Shown here piece after piece: positions 26,239 to 34,718 of a DNA stretch of 64,000 bases. Origin of the DNA: Micromonospora sp. WMMA1947 (GTDB lineage Bacteria; Actinomycetota; Actinomycetes; Mycobacteriales; Micromonosporaceae); NCBI RefSeq assembly GCF_027497355.1, contig NZ_CP114909.1, forward strand, positions 5,227,001 through 5,291,000, given 5' to 3'. Under the pieces are notes generated by a model that ran no database searches, was not told the DNA's origin, and worked only from the letters and a program-made list of their open reading frames with translations. A program made the translations under genes and the position numbers. Numbering within the stretch: the stretch's first letter is position 1; every line of letters starts with the position of its first letter.

Positions 26239-26483
26239 GGTGGCAACTCCTTCGGGGGGAACGGAAGGTGCCCCGAACATAAATTAAACATTGTTAACAG
26301 TAAAGACTCCTGTCTATAAATTAAGCCCTGCACTCCCCGGTGCCGGGCGTATGATCCTGATCGATGGCTCGCCGCGCGGAGCCGATCGTCGTTCGTGGGC
26401 ATCCCGCCGCCGTCGCGCTCCGGGAGGACGACGCAGAACCGGGCATCTCCCCGTCGTCCCACTCCCCCGAAGGACATCCCCGG
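26239..26483. promoter_or_regulatory. AT-rich divergent promoter region (LPMO and CBM2 glycosidase)
   Basis: A 50-bp AT-rich island (26278-26325) stands out in the GC-rich window. For the forward gene, TTGTTA (26291-26296), 18-nt spacer and TATAAA (26315-26320) form a plausible promoter. The string ATAAATTAA occurs twice (from about 26279 and 26316), flanking TGTTAAC, so a regulator may bind here. The rest of the gap is a leader with an AAGGA ribosome site near 26471. Confidence 0.5.
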
Positions 26484-28538
26484 ATGAGAAGACCCACCGC
26501 GTTCGCGGCCGGCCTGCTGCTGCTCGCCACCGCGCTCGGCACCGCCGGCGGACCGGCCGCCGCCGAACCCACCGACCCGGTCACCGTCACCGTGAACACC
26601 CGCGCCGGGCTGGCCACCGTCCCGGCCACCGCGCTCGGCGTCAACCACGCCATCTGGGACGCGCAGCTCGGCAGCGCCGAGACGTCCGACCTGCTCAAGG
26701 CCGCGGGCGTGAAGATGCTGCGCTACCCCGGCGGCTCGTACGCCGACATCTACCACTGGGAAACGCACACCGCGCCCGGCGGCTACGTCGCGCCGAACAC
26801 CGACTTCGACACGTTCATGGCCGGCGCCCGCCGCGTCGGCGCCGAGCCGATGATCATCGCGAACTACGGCACCGGCACGCCCGCCGAGGCGGCGGCATGG
26901 GTCCGCTACGCCAACGTCACCAAGGGCTACGGCGCCAAGTGGTGGACGGTCGGCAACGAGAACTACGGCAACGGCCACTACGGCTCCGCCTGGGAGGCCG
27001 ACGACCACCCGGACAAGAGCGCCTCCCAGTACGCCCGGCTGGTGGTCGAGTACGCCGACGCGATGAAGGCGGTGGACCCGAGCATCAAGGTCGGCGCGGT
27101 GCTCACCATGCCCGGCAACTGGCCGGACGGCATCACCGCCGGCTCCGACCCGGGCCCGTGGAACCAGACGGTCCTCTCCATCGCCGGTCCGAAGATCGAC
27201 TTCGTGGACGTGCACTGGTACCCGGGCGGCAACGCCGCCGACTCGCTGGCCCGGACCAACCACCTGCCCGACGCGGCCTGGCTGCTGCGCCAGCAGATCG
27301 CCCGGTACGCCGGCCCCGGCGCGGACCGGATCGGGATCAGCTTCACCGAGCTGAACGTGGACGCGGGCCGTACCACCGCGCCGGGCGCGCTGTTCCTCGC
27401 CGACGCCTACAGCGGGCTGCTGGAGCAGGGTGTGTTCACCGTGCAGTGGTGGAACGTGCACAACGGCATCGGCACCGTCTCCGAGGTGGCCGGGCAGACC
27501 GACTACGGCGACTTCGGGCTGCTGTCCAGCGGCAACTGCACCAGCGACGGCGAGGTGTGCCAGCCGGCGTTCAACACCCCGTTCGCGCCGTACCACGCGC
27601 TGTCCATGATGAACCTGTTCGTCCGGCCCGGGGACCAACTGGTCCGGGCCGGGACGGACGAGCCGCTGGTCGCCGCGCACGCGGTACGCCGGCCGGACGG
27701 CAGCGTCGCGGTCCTGCTGCTCAACAAGGACCCGGACAACGCCCACCCGGTGGCGCTCGACTACGCCGGGTTCACCCCGGCCGACGAGGCGCCGACGGTG
27801 CACACGCTCACCAACGGCGCGACCGGGATCAGCACCGGCCGCTCGGGCGACGCGAGCACCCGCACGCTGCCGCCGTACTCGCTGACCACGCTCGTGCTGC
27901 GACCGGCCGGCAGCTCGGCCGGGAGGCCCGGCGCCCCGGGCCGGCCGACGGCGGGCGCGGTGACCGACCGCGCGGCGACCATCTCCTGGCCGGCGGCCAC
28001 GCCGGGCGCGTCCCCGATCGCCAAGTACGAGGTGCACCGGCAGTACGGCGCGGTGAGCGAGCAGCTCGGTGAGACCGCCGGCACGTCGCTGACGGTGGGC
28101 AACCTCGAACCGGGCGCCCGCTACACGGTCAACGTGCTGGCCCGGGACACCGCCGGGCGGGTCTCCTGGTCGTCGCCGCCGCTGACGTTCGCCACCGGCA
28201 GCCCCGCCGAGAGCTCCTGCGCGGTACGGTTCGACGACGACAACGACTGGGGCAACGGGTACGTGGCGAACGTCGAGGTCGTCAACACGGGCGCGAAGGC
28301 CGTGGACGGCTGGACGCTCACCTGGACCTGGCCGACCGCCTGGCAGCAGGTGAGCAGCGGGTGGAGCGCCACCTGGGACCAGCAGGGCCGCACCGTCCGG
28401 GTGACGCCCACCGCCGACAACCGGCGGCTCGCCGCCGACGGCGGCAGCACGACAGTCGGCTTCGTCGGCGCGTACAGCGGGCCGAACGTGCCGCCGGGGG
28501 CGTTCCGCCTCAACGGCACGGTCTGCACGGTGCGCTGA
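26484..28538 (+). CDS. Secreted clan-A glycoside hydrolase (GH51/GH44-like) with Fn3 and CBM2
   Basis: 684 residues. Signal peptide 1-27. The TIM barrel has the clan-A acid/base motif GNEN (Glu159) and a nucleophile in SFTELNVD (Glu289), 130 residues apart. A beta-sandwich follows to about 470, then an Fn3 domain (about 478-568) and a C-terminal CBM2 (about 575-684, SSCAVRFDDDNDWGNGY, conserved Trp in GWTLTW). Probably acts on arabinoxylan or cellulose-type glucan at the cell surface. The exact GH family is uncertain: arabinofuranosidase and endoglucanase are both possible. The start at 26484 precedes the signal peptide; upstream in-frame codons encode no signal. Confidence 0.8.
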   Translation: MRRPTAFAAGLLLLATALGTAGGPAAAEPTDPVTVTVNTRAGLATVPATALGVNHAIWDAQLGSAETSDLLKAAGVKMLRYPGGSYADIYHWETHTAPGGYVAPNTDFDTFMAGARRVGAEPMIIANYGTGTPAEAAAWVRYANVTKGYGAKWWTVGNENYGNGHYGSAWEADDHPDKSASQYARLVVEYADAMKAVDPSIKVGAVLTMPGNWPDGITAGSDPGPWNQTVLSIAGPKIDFVDVHWYPGGNAADSLARTNHLPDAAWLLRQQIARYAGPGADRIGISFTELNVDAGRTTAPGALFLADAYSGLLEQGVFTVQWWNVHNGIGTVSEVAGQTDYGDFGLLSSGNCTSDGEVCQPAFNTPFAPYHALSMMNLFVRPGDQLVRAGTDEPLVAAHAVRRPDGSVAVLLLNKDPDNAHPVALDYAGFTPADEAPTVHTLTNGATGISTGRSGDASTRTLPPYSLTTLVLRPAGSSAGRPGAPGRPTAGAVTDRAATISWPAATPGASPIAKYEVHRQYGAVSEQLGETAGTSLTVGNLEPGARYTVNVLARDTAGRVSWSSPPLTFATGSPAESSCAVRFDDDNDWGNGYVANVEVVNTGAKAVDGWTLTWTWPTAWQQVSSGWSATWDQQGRTVRVTPTADNRRLAADGGSTTVGFVGAYSGPNVPPGAFRLNGTVCTVR

Positions 28539-28545
28539 GGAGCCC

Positions 28546-29388
28546 TCAGCCGCGGCCGGGTGGCCGCAGCCGCACGTCGGCCGTCGCCGGGACCTTCGGG
28601 TTCCGGCGGCGGCCCGACCGCCGGGGCGCCGGCACCACGTGCGGGCGCACCGGTCCGGACGGGAGCGTGGGCGGTTCCGGCGCGGGCGGCGGCAGGACGG
28701 CCAGGATCGCCACGAGCAGCGCCACCGCGACGGCGCCGTCGAGCCAGTAGTGGTTGCCGGTGACCACCACCACGAGCGCGGTCGCCAGGGGGTGGAGCAG
28801 CCAGAGCCAGCGGAGGCGTCCGGTGGTGACCGCCATCAGCGCCAACGCGATCGCCAGCGCCCAGCCCACGTGCAGCGACGGCATGGCCGCGTACTGGTTG
28901 CTGAGCTGGTCGGTGTCGGGGGGACCGTAGACGCTCGGGCCGTAGCGGGTGCCGGTGTCGACCAGTCCGGTGAGCGCGGTCAGCCGCGGCGGCGCGAGCG
29001 GAACGCAGACGTGCAGCACCAGCGCCACCGCCGTGAGCGACGCCAGGGCGCGCCGCAGGCGCAGGTAGTGGGCCGGGCGGCGCAGCCAGAGCCAGACCAG
29101 GCAGAGCACGGTGGCCGGGAAGTGCATGTAGGCGTAGTAGGAGTTGGCGACGCGTACCAGCAGCTCGTGCGACAGCAGCGGCCCCTGCACGAGCATCTCG
29201 TCGGGCAGGCGCAGCAGCCGCTCCAGCCGCCAGACCCACTCACCGTTGGCCAGGGCCACGCCGGCGTGGTCGGCCACCACCTGACGGCCCGCCTTGTAGG
29301 CCAGGAAGAGCACGGCGACCAGCGCCAGCTCCCGCGCGGCCCGCTGCCATGCGGCGAGGCGGGCGGGCGCGGTCCGCGTGACGTCCAC
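28546..29388 (-). CDS. PAP2-superfamily membrane phosphatase/transferase (Aur1/Ipt1-like)
   Basis: 280 residues from a GTG with GAAGGAGGAG upstream. Six hydrophobic segments are visible. The PAP2 catalytic pattern is split as in the inositolphosphotransferase group: CVPLAPPRL, PSLHVGWAL and NHYWLDGAV. Family members dephosphorylate or transfer head groups on lipid phosphates at the outer membrane face. The C-terminal 40 residues are basic and Pro-rich. It converges with the CBM2 glycosidase gene, with 7 bp between them. Confidence 0.85.
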   Translation of the reverse strand: MDVTRTAPARLAAWQRAARELALVAVLFLAYKAGRQVVADHAGVALANGEWVWRLERLLRLPDEMLVQGPLLSHELLVRVANSYYAYMHFPATVLCLVWLWLRRPAHYLRLRRALASLTAVALVLHVCVPLAPPRLTALTGLVDTGTRYGPSVYGPPDTDQLSNQYAAMPSLHVGWALAIALALMAVTTGRLRWLWLLHPLATALVVVVTGNHYWLDGAVAVALLVAILAVLPPPAPEPPTLPSGPVRPHVVPAPRRSGRRRNPKVPATADVRLRPPGRG

Positions 29389-29418
29389 GGCTCCTCCTTC
29401 GGTTCGTCCCCGCATGGG

Positions 29419-29452
29419 CCAGGGCCGCCGCCGGGGTCGGCGACGGCCCTGG
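29419..29452 (-). terminator. Terminator of the second MFS gene
   Basis: Arms of 9 bp (29419-29427 and 29444-29452) continue, after a 2-nt bulge, into a GCCG/CGGC stem, giving a long interrupted hairpin just beyond the MFS stop at 29463. Confidence 0.55.
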
Positions 29453-29462
29453 GGGTACGGGC

Positions 29463-31103
29463 TCAGCGGCGGGCGTGTTCCTCCCGGCCGGCCGAGTCCA
29501 CGCTCACCTCGTCGAAGGCGGGCGCGCCGTCGACGGCGTCCGCTCCCACCGCCACCGATCGGCCGGTGTCCGGCAGATCGAGGCTGGAACGCAGGGTGAC
29601 CGGGCGCAGCAGCAGCGCCGCCACGATACCCACCACCGCGATGGCGGCCGAGATCAGGAAGATGTGCCCCGTTGCGTCCCCGTACGCGGCCCGCACGATC
29701 TGCCGGACCGGCTCGGGCAGCGCGTCGAGGTTGAGCGTGCTGCCGCCGCCCCCGCCGGAGGCGGGGATGCCGGCCGCGGCGAGGTCGTGTGTGATCCGGT
29801 CGCTGACCCGGCGGGCGAGCACCGCGCCGAGCACCGACACACCGATGGTGCCGCCGAGCGAACGGAAGAACGCGACGCTGGCGCTGGCCGCGCCGATGTC
29901 CTTGAGCGCGACCGTGTTCTGCACGGCGAGCACCAGGTTCTGCATGGTCATGCCGACGCCGACGCCGACGATGAACATCGCGAGGCCGACGAAGACCAGC
30001 GAGGTCTCGTGGTCGATGGTGCCGAGCATGGCGAACCCGACGACCAGCACGACCGCGCCGAACACGATGTACGGCTTGACCTTCCCGGTGGCGGTGATCA
30101 TCCGGCCGGCCACGATCGAGGAGATCAGCACGCCGGCCATCATCGGGATGGTGAGCAGGCCGGCCTCGGTCGGGCTGTAGCCGCGGCCGATCTGGAAGTA
30201 CTGGCCGAGGAAGACCGCGCCGCCGAACATCGCCATGCCGACCGCGAGGCTGCCCAGGATCGCCAGGGCGGTGGTGCGCTCGCGGACGATGTGCAGCGGC
30301 ACCACCGGCTCGGCGGCCCGTGCCTCCACCGCGACGGCGAGCGCGAGCAGCAGCACCGAGCCGCCGACCATGGCGCCGGTCTGCCAGGAGGCCCAGGCGA
30401 ACGAGTCGTCGACGAACGAGATCCAGATCAGCAGCACGCTGACGCCGGCGGCGATGAGTGCGGCGCCCAGGTAGTCGATCTTGACGTTGGCCCGGCGCGC
30501 GGTGGGCAGGTTCAGGGTGATCTGGAGCAGGAACAGCGCGACGGCCGCGACCGGTACGCCGACGAAGAAGCACCAGCGCCAGCCGAGCCAGGAGGTGTCC
30601 ACGATCAGGCCGCCCAGCAGCGGGCCGCCGACGGTGGCCAGCGCCATGACGCCGCCCAGGTAGCCGTTGTAGCGGCCCCGCTCACGCGGCGGGATCATGG
30701 CCGCGATGGCGACCTGGACCAGCGCCTGGAGGCCACCGACGCCGATGCCCTGGAAGGCGCGGGCGGCGATGAGCTGCCCGGCGCTCTGCGCGAAGCCGGC
30801 CGCGACCGAGCCGACCAGGAATACCACGATGGCGATCTGGATCAGCAGCTTCTTGTTGAACAGGTCGGCGAGCTTGCCCCAGATCGGGGTGGTCGCCGTG
30901 GCGGTGAGCAGGGTGGCGGTGACCACCCAGGTGTACTGCGTCTGCGAGCCGTTGAGCGCTCCGATGATCTTCGGCAGGGCGGTCGAGACCACGGTGCTGC
31001 TCAGCATGGCCACGAAGAGCACCAGCAGCAGACCGCTGAGCGCCTCCAGCGTCTTCCGCTTGCTCATGGGGGCGGCCTCAGCCGTCGCGGTGGGTGCGCT
31101 CAT
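29463..31103 (-). CDS. MFS multidrug efflux protein (DHA2/EmrB-QacA family)
   Basis: 546 residues with about 14 hydrophobic segments. Motif A is GKLADLFNKKLL; motif C-type residues are in GGPLLGGLIVD. A flexible loop near 435 (PASGGGGGSTLNLD) is likely extracellular. Proton-driven drug export is the expected role. The start at 31103 has GGAGG upstream. The gene is divergent from a TetR regulator, with several inverted repeats in the gap, the classic layout of a repressor-controlled drug pump. Confidence 0.94.
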   Translation of the reverse strand: MSAPTATAEAAPMSKRKTLEALSGLLLVLFVAMLSSTVVSTALPKIIGALNGSQTQYTWVVTATLLTATATTPIWGKLADLFNKKLLIQIAIVVFLVGSVAAGFAQSAGQLIAARAFQGIGVGGLQALVQVAIAAMIPPRERGRYNGYLGGVMALATVGGPLLGGLIVDTSWLGWRWCFFVGVPVAAVALFLLQITLNLPTARRANVKIDYLGAALIAAGVSVLLIWISFVDDSFAWASWQTGAMVGGSVLLLALAVAVEARAAEPVVPLHIVRERTTALAILGSLAVGMAMFGGAVFLGQYFQIGRGYSPTEAGLLTIPMMAGVLISSIVAGRMITATGKVKPYIVFGAVVLVVGFAMLGTIDHETSLVFVGLAMFIVGVGVGMTMQNLVLAVQNTVALKDIGAASASVAFFRSLGGTIGVSVLGAVLARRVSDRITHDLAAAGIPASGGGGGSTLNLDALPEPVRQIVRAAYGDATGHIFLISAAIAVVGIVAALLLRPVTLRSSLDLPDTGRSVAVGADAVDGAPAFDEVSVDSAGREEHARR

Positions 31104-31145
31104 GCGCGCGTCCTCCAGGTGTGTCGATACGGGGTGGCCGCTTCG

Positions 31146-31218
31146 TTGCCTCAAGCAATCAACACTAAACCTTGCCCTGTAGGCAAGTTTGCCCATTGAG
31201 AAATGGGTCACCTACGCT
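31146..31218. promoter_or_regulatory. TetR operator cluster and overlapping promoters
   Basis: Inverted repeats crowd the gap: TTGC-N5-GCAA (31146-31158), CTTGCC-N5-GGCAAG (31171-31187), GGCAA-N2-TTGCC (31182-31193) and CCCATT-N4-AATGGG (31192-31207). The forward promoter is read as TTGCCC (31189-31194), 18 nt, TACGCT (31213-31218), six nt before the TetR ATG, so that gene is probably leaderless. The operators overlap its -35 box and the expected MFS promoter, giving joint repression. Confidence 0.65.
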
Positions 31219-31224
31219 GGACGC

Positions 31225-31815
31225 ATGGAGGAGTGCACCGGGCTGCGCGAGCGGAAGAAGGCGGCCACCCGCCTGGCGCTGCACGAGGCGGCGCTGTCCC
31301 TCGCCGTCGCGCACGGCCCCGACCGGATCACCGTCGAGGCGATCGCCGACGCCGCGAACGTCTCCCGGCGGACGTTCTCCAACTACTTCGGCGGCAAGGA
31401 GGAGGCCCTCTTCCACGGCGACACGCTGCGGCTGCGCCGGCTCCTCACGCTGGTCGCGGACCAGCCGGCCGAACTGTCGCCGTGGGCGGCGCTGACCCGG
31501 GCCGCCCTGGCCCAGGCCGAGGACGGCTTCGACGACCCGGCCGAGCCCTGGCTCAACCGGCGCCGCGAGCTGCACGGCCACCCCAGCCTGGCCGCCCACC
31601 AGGTCGCCGCGTACGCGGCCCTCGAGCGGGAGATGGCCGCCGAACTGACCCGCCGGCTGACCGGATCCGACGCGCCGCTGCGGGCCCGGATCGTCGCCGC
31701 GACGTTCCTCGCCTCGCTGCGGATCGCCGCGCACGAGTGGCTGGAACACCCGGGGCGGCCGTTGCGCGACGTGCTGCGCGACGTGCTCGCCCTGGCCGCC
31801 CCGACCGCGGGCTGA
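31225..31815 (+). CDS. TetR-family regulator of the adjacent MFS pump
   Basis: 196 residues. The helix-turn-helix lies at about 28-55 (ITVEAIADAANVSRRTFSNYFGGKEEAL in two parts), and the C-terminal ligand domain is less conserved. Start at ATG 31225: longer frames run into the operator DNA, and a TANNNT box sits 6 nt upstream. It likely represses the divergent MFS gene and itself, released by a drug-like ligand. Confidence 0.9.
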   Translation: MEECTGLRERKKAATRLALHEAALSLAVAHGPDRITVEAIADAANVSRRTFSNYFGGKEEALFHGDTLRLRRLLTLVADQPAELSPWAALTRAALAQAEDGFDDPAEPWLNRRRELHGHPSLAAHQVAAYAALEREMAAELTRRLTGSDAPLRARIVAATFLASLRIAAHEWLEHPGRPLRDVLRDVLALAAPTAG

Positions 31816-31904
31816 GCGCTCCCCGGCCGCCCGCTCCCGGTCGGGGCGGTGGAATGGCCGGCGAAAGCGGCACCCCGCCTGACCTGGGCTGACACACTCG
31901 CCCG

Positions 31905-33236
31905 GTGGGTGGCGACCGGTGGCGCAAGGGGCTCGGGCCGGCGACCGGCGTCGCCCCCGCCACCCGGGTCGACCGGTTCGAGATCTTCTTCGACCTCGTC
32001 TTCGTGGTGTCCTTCTTCATCATCACGCGCGCCACCGCCGCGAACGTGACCCCGAGGGAGCTGCTGCACGCGCTGCTGGTGCTCGCCGTGCTGTGGTGGT
32101 GCTGGGTGGTTCACAGCGCCGTCGCCGCCCGGCTGCGCCTCGGCGAGGGCTTCGTGCCGATCCTCATGGTGGTCGGCATGATCGCGCTGTTCACCTTCGC
32201 GCTCGCGCTGCCGCAGACGTTCGGCGACCTGGACAAGGGCAGCGCCGGACCGATCCTGGTCACGATCAGCTACGTGGTGATCCGGTTCGTGCACACCGCC
32301 CTGTACTGGTACGCCACGCGTGACGACCCGCCGGCCCGGCGCAAGCTGCGGCTGTTCCTGCCCGAGGCGCTGGTCACCGCCACCCTGCTGCTGGTGGCGG
32401 CGCTGCTGCCCCCGCGCGTACCCCCGGAGGTCGGTCCGTGGCTGCGCGACGGGCTGTGGATCGCCGTGGTGGCCATCCAGTACAGCAGCGGTCTGCTGGC
32501 CGGCACCGACGGCTGGAAGATCACCTCGGCCGAGCACTGGACCGAACGGTACGACCTGATCCTGATCATCGCGCTCGGCGAGTCGGTCATCTCCGTCGGC
32601 GTCGGCGGCAACCTGCTCGGCCAGCCCGTGACCTGGCCGGCGATCCCGGCGGCGATCTTCGGCATCCTGTTCACCGCGGCGCTCTGGTGGGCGCACTTCG
32701 ACATGATCGGCCCGGCCGCCCGGATCGCGCTGCACGCCGCGCAGGGGCACGCCCGGGTGACCCTGGCCCGCGACGCGTACGCCTACCTCTACCTGCCCAT
32801 GATCGCCGGGGTGATCCTGTTCGCGATCGGCGCCGAGGAACTGGTCCGGATCGTCACCGACCCGGCGGGCGGTGCGATGGAGCGCGGCCACGGTCCGGCC
32901 GTGCCGCTGCTGTTCGGTGGCGTGCTCCTCTACCTCGCCGCCAACACGGCGTTCCAGTGGCGCGCGCTGCGGACACTGTCCTGGACCCGCCTCGGCACCC
33001 TCGTCCTGCTCGCCGCGGCACTGCCGGTCGGCCGGCACCTCCCGGCGCTCGGCGCGCTGGGCCTGCTCACCGCGATCTGCGTGGCCCTCGTCGCGGCCGA
33101 GCTGGTGATCTTCGCCGACGGCCGGGCCGCGCTGCGCCGGCTGATGCACGAGGAGAAGGCCAGCGCCGAGGAGAGCGAAGCCGCCTGGCGCGCCCGCTGG
33201 CGCGACGACGGCGACAGCGCCCCACACCGGCCTTGA
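31905..33236 (+). CDS. Low-temperature-requirement A (LtrA) family membrane protein
   Basis: 443 residues with about 11 hydrophobic segments. Family marks are RFEIFFDLVFVVSFF near the N-terminus, IIALGESVISVGVG in the middle and a paired TM region at the end. LtrA proteins are of unclear function; the name comes from cold growth of Listeria. A GTG at 31905 is used; CACACT 6 nt upstream may be a weak leaderless -10. The cytoplasmic C-terminus is charged (HEEKASAEESEAAWRARW). Confidence 0.9.
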   Translation: MGGDRWRKGLGPATGVAPATRVDRFEIFFDLVFVVSFFIITRATAANVTPRELLHALLVLAVLWWCWVVHSAVAARLRLGEGFVPILMVVGMIALFTFALALPQTFGDLDKGSAGPILVTISYVVIRFVHTALYWYATRDDPPARRKLRLFLPEALVTATLLLVAALLPPRVPPEVGPWLRDGLWIAVVAIQYSSGLLAGTDGWKITSAEHWTERYDLILIIALGESVISVGVGGNLLGQPVTWPAIPAAIFGILFTAALWWAHFDMIGPAARIALHAAQGHARVTLARDAYAYLYLPMIAGVILFAIGAEELVRIVTDPAGGAMERGHGPAVPLLFGGVLLYLAANTAFQWRALRTLSWTRLGTLVLLAAALPVGRHLPALGALGLLTAICVALVAAELVIFADGRAALRRLMHEEKASAEESEAAWRARWRDDGDSAPHRP

Positions 33237-33245
33237 CACAGGCCC

Positions 33246-33257
33246 TAGAGTCTCCGC
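33246..33257 (+). promoter_or_regulatory. Leaderless promoter of the SRPBCC fusion gene
   Basis: TAGAGT (33246-33251), 6 nt, GTG at 33258. No ribosome site. A perfect TTGACA at 33233-33238 is too close to act as its -35. Confidence 0.5.
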
Positions 33258-34322
33258 GTGATCGAGATCGTCACCGAGGTCGACCTGTTCCACCCGCCCG
33301 CCCGGGTCTGGCGGGCGCTCACGGAACGCGCGCTGCTGGCCAAGTGGTTCGCCGACAGCGCGCCCGGGTCCGAGCGGTGGATCCTGGCCACCGCCGCGCT
33401 GCCCGGCTACGACGGCGACACCGAGGTGGAGACCGTCGAGCTGCGCGCACCGGACCGGCTGGTGGTCCGCTGCCGGGAGGCCGGCCGGGCCACCCGACTC
33501 GCCTGCGACCTCACCCCCACCGCGCACGGCACCCGGCTGTCCGTCCGCGAGGTCCTCGAGGAGGGCGACTGGGACGCCGACGCCCGTGCCGAGCAGCACG
33601 AGCAGGCGGTGACCGGACGGCTGCCGGCCATTCTCGACTGGCTGGCGTTCCAGAACGTCGACCTGCGCCGCGCCGAGGGCGGGCTGACCGCCGAACTACC
33701 TGTGGTCCGGCTGCTCGGCGACGAGCCCCGCCGGCCCGGGCGGCGCCGGGCGCTGCTGGCGGCGGGCGCGGTCACGCTGGTCGCCGCGGCGGCCGGGGCG
33801 ACGGTGTGGGCCACCGGCGACGACCCGCCCGCGCCGGCCGCGCCGGCGCCCACGACATCGCTGGTCATGCCGTCCAGCGCCACGCCCTCCGCGCGCCCCA
33901 CGACCGCGCGGCCCACGCCCAGCGCCAGCCGCCGCAGCGCGTCACCCTCGCCGACGCCGTCGCCCACCCCCAGCCGTACGCCGAGCGCGACGCCCTCGAC
34001 TGTGGTCGCGGCACCGCTGACCGCGACGTACGAGACGGTGAACGACCGGGTCTTCGGCTACCGGGGCGAGGTGGTGCTGCGCAATCCCGGCCCGGCGCCG
34101 CGTCCGGGCTGGACGGTCACCGTGACGCTGCACGACGGCGCCACTGTGGGCAGTGTGAGTGGCGCCGAGGCCACCCAGAACGGCACCGTGGTCACGTTCA
34201 CCGGTGGGGCGTTGCCGGGCGGCCAGTCCGCCACCATCCGGTTCGACGTCCGCGACCCGGACCCCCAGCACGACGCCCCCGCCGCCTGCGCCGCCGAGAA
34301 CACCCCCTGCACCCCCGCCTGA
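33258..34322 (+). CDS. SRPBCC (AHSA1-type) domain fused to TM helix and CBM2-like domain
   Basis: 354 residues. Residues 1-150 form an AHSA1/START-like pocket domain (FHPPARVWRALTERALLAKWFADS). A basic stop (RRPGRRR) and one membrane helix (about 165-186) follow, then a Ser/Thr/Pro linker (190-250) and a beta-sandwich (253-338) with CBM2-like features (VFGYRGEVVLRNPGPAP, PGWTVTV, IRFDV). The order predicts a ligand pocket inside and a possible carbohydrate-binding domain outside. Such a layout could report wall or glycan state inward. The CBM2-like call is by eye; two cysteines near the end (AACAAENTPC) may be disulfide-linked. Confidence 0.75.
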   Translation: MIEIVTEVDLFHPPARVWRALTERALLAKWFADSAPGSERWILATAALPGYDGDTEVETVELRAPDRLVVRCREAGRATRLACDLTPTAHGTRLSVREVLEEGDWDADARAEQHEQAVTGRLPAILDWLAFQNVDLRRAEGGLTAELPVVRLLGDEPRRPGRRRALLAAGAVTLVAAAAGATVWATGDDPPAPAAPAPTTSLVMPSSATPSARPTTARPTPSASRRSASPSPTPSPTPSRTPSATPSTVVAAPLTATYETVNDRVFGYRGEVVLRNPGPAPRPGWTVTVTLHDGATVGSVSGAEATQNGTVVTFTGGALPGGQSATIRFDVRDPDPQHDAPAACAAENTPCTPA

Positions 34323-34447
34323 CCCACCTCCCCCCTCCCCCACCCCGCCGCGCCCGCCCGGCTCGGTCCGCCCGGCCCCGCCCTGCCCTGCCCGGCCCTG
34401 CCCGGCCCTGCCCGGCCCGGCCCGGCTCGGCTCGGCTCGGCCCGGCC
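34323..34447. repeat. Low-complexity C/G-rich simple repeats
   Basis: After the stop codon the DNA runs through CCCTCCCCCA-type tracts, then CCCTGCCCGG and CGGCT/CGGCC pentamer-like repeats up to the next hairpin. No gene is seen. This type of sequence is prone to slippage. Confidence 0.8.
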
Positions 34448-34503
34448 GATCATGAAGTTGGACCGCGGATTTGTCCGCATTGGCTGCGGCCAACTTCATG
34501 ATC
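34448..34503. repeat. GATC-ended palindromic element (copy 2)
   Basis: Arms GATCATGAAGTTGG (34448-34461) and its exact complement (34490-34503), 14 bp, with an inner stem GCGGA/TCCGC (34464-34468 and 34473-34477). Same architecture as the elements near 21388 and 43462. Confidence 0.8.
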
Positions 34504-34610
34504 GGCGCGCACGGGCGCGCGGCGGGGAGTGCGGGCGCGGGGTGGGTGCGGGGTGGGTGCGGGATGGGCGCCGGGGTGGGCTCTGATTCGGTGGGTGCGG
34601 AAATGGGTTG

Positions 34611-34665
34611 TTGAGTGCGTGGGAGCGCTCCCGTAACATCCCTGACGCGGCTGTTAACGCTCACA
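34611..34665 (+). promoter_or_regulatory. CebR/CelR-like operator inside the GH62 promoter
   Basis: TTGAGT (34611-34616), exactly 17 nt, TAACAT (34634-34639). The spacer contains TGGGAGCGCTCCCG (34620-34633); its 12-bp core is a perfect palindrome and matches the CebR/CelR box that controls cellulases in Streptomyces and Thermobifida. A second lac-like site, TGTTAACGCTCACA (34652-34665), lies just after the expected start. The leader runs about 70 nt to an AGGAGGT ribosome site. Confidence 0.75.
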
Positions 34666-34718
34666 ACACAATCGCCACCGCCAATGCCAGAGCCGCCGCC
34701 CCCGCAGGAGGTCAGTTC

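Noticed and set aside
26239..26483. DasR operator upstream of the LPMO gene
   Set aside because: No ACTGGTCTAGACCACT-like palindrome was found; only AT-rich repeats are present.
29475..31199. 574-codon open frame antisense to the second MFS gene
   Set aside because: It mirrors the MFS gene; the product is His/Asp/Arg-rich low complexity. The same holds for frames at 22705-24546 (forward) and 31383-33599 (reverse).
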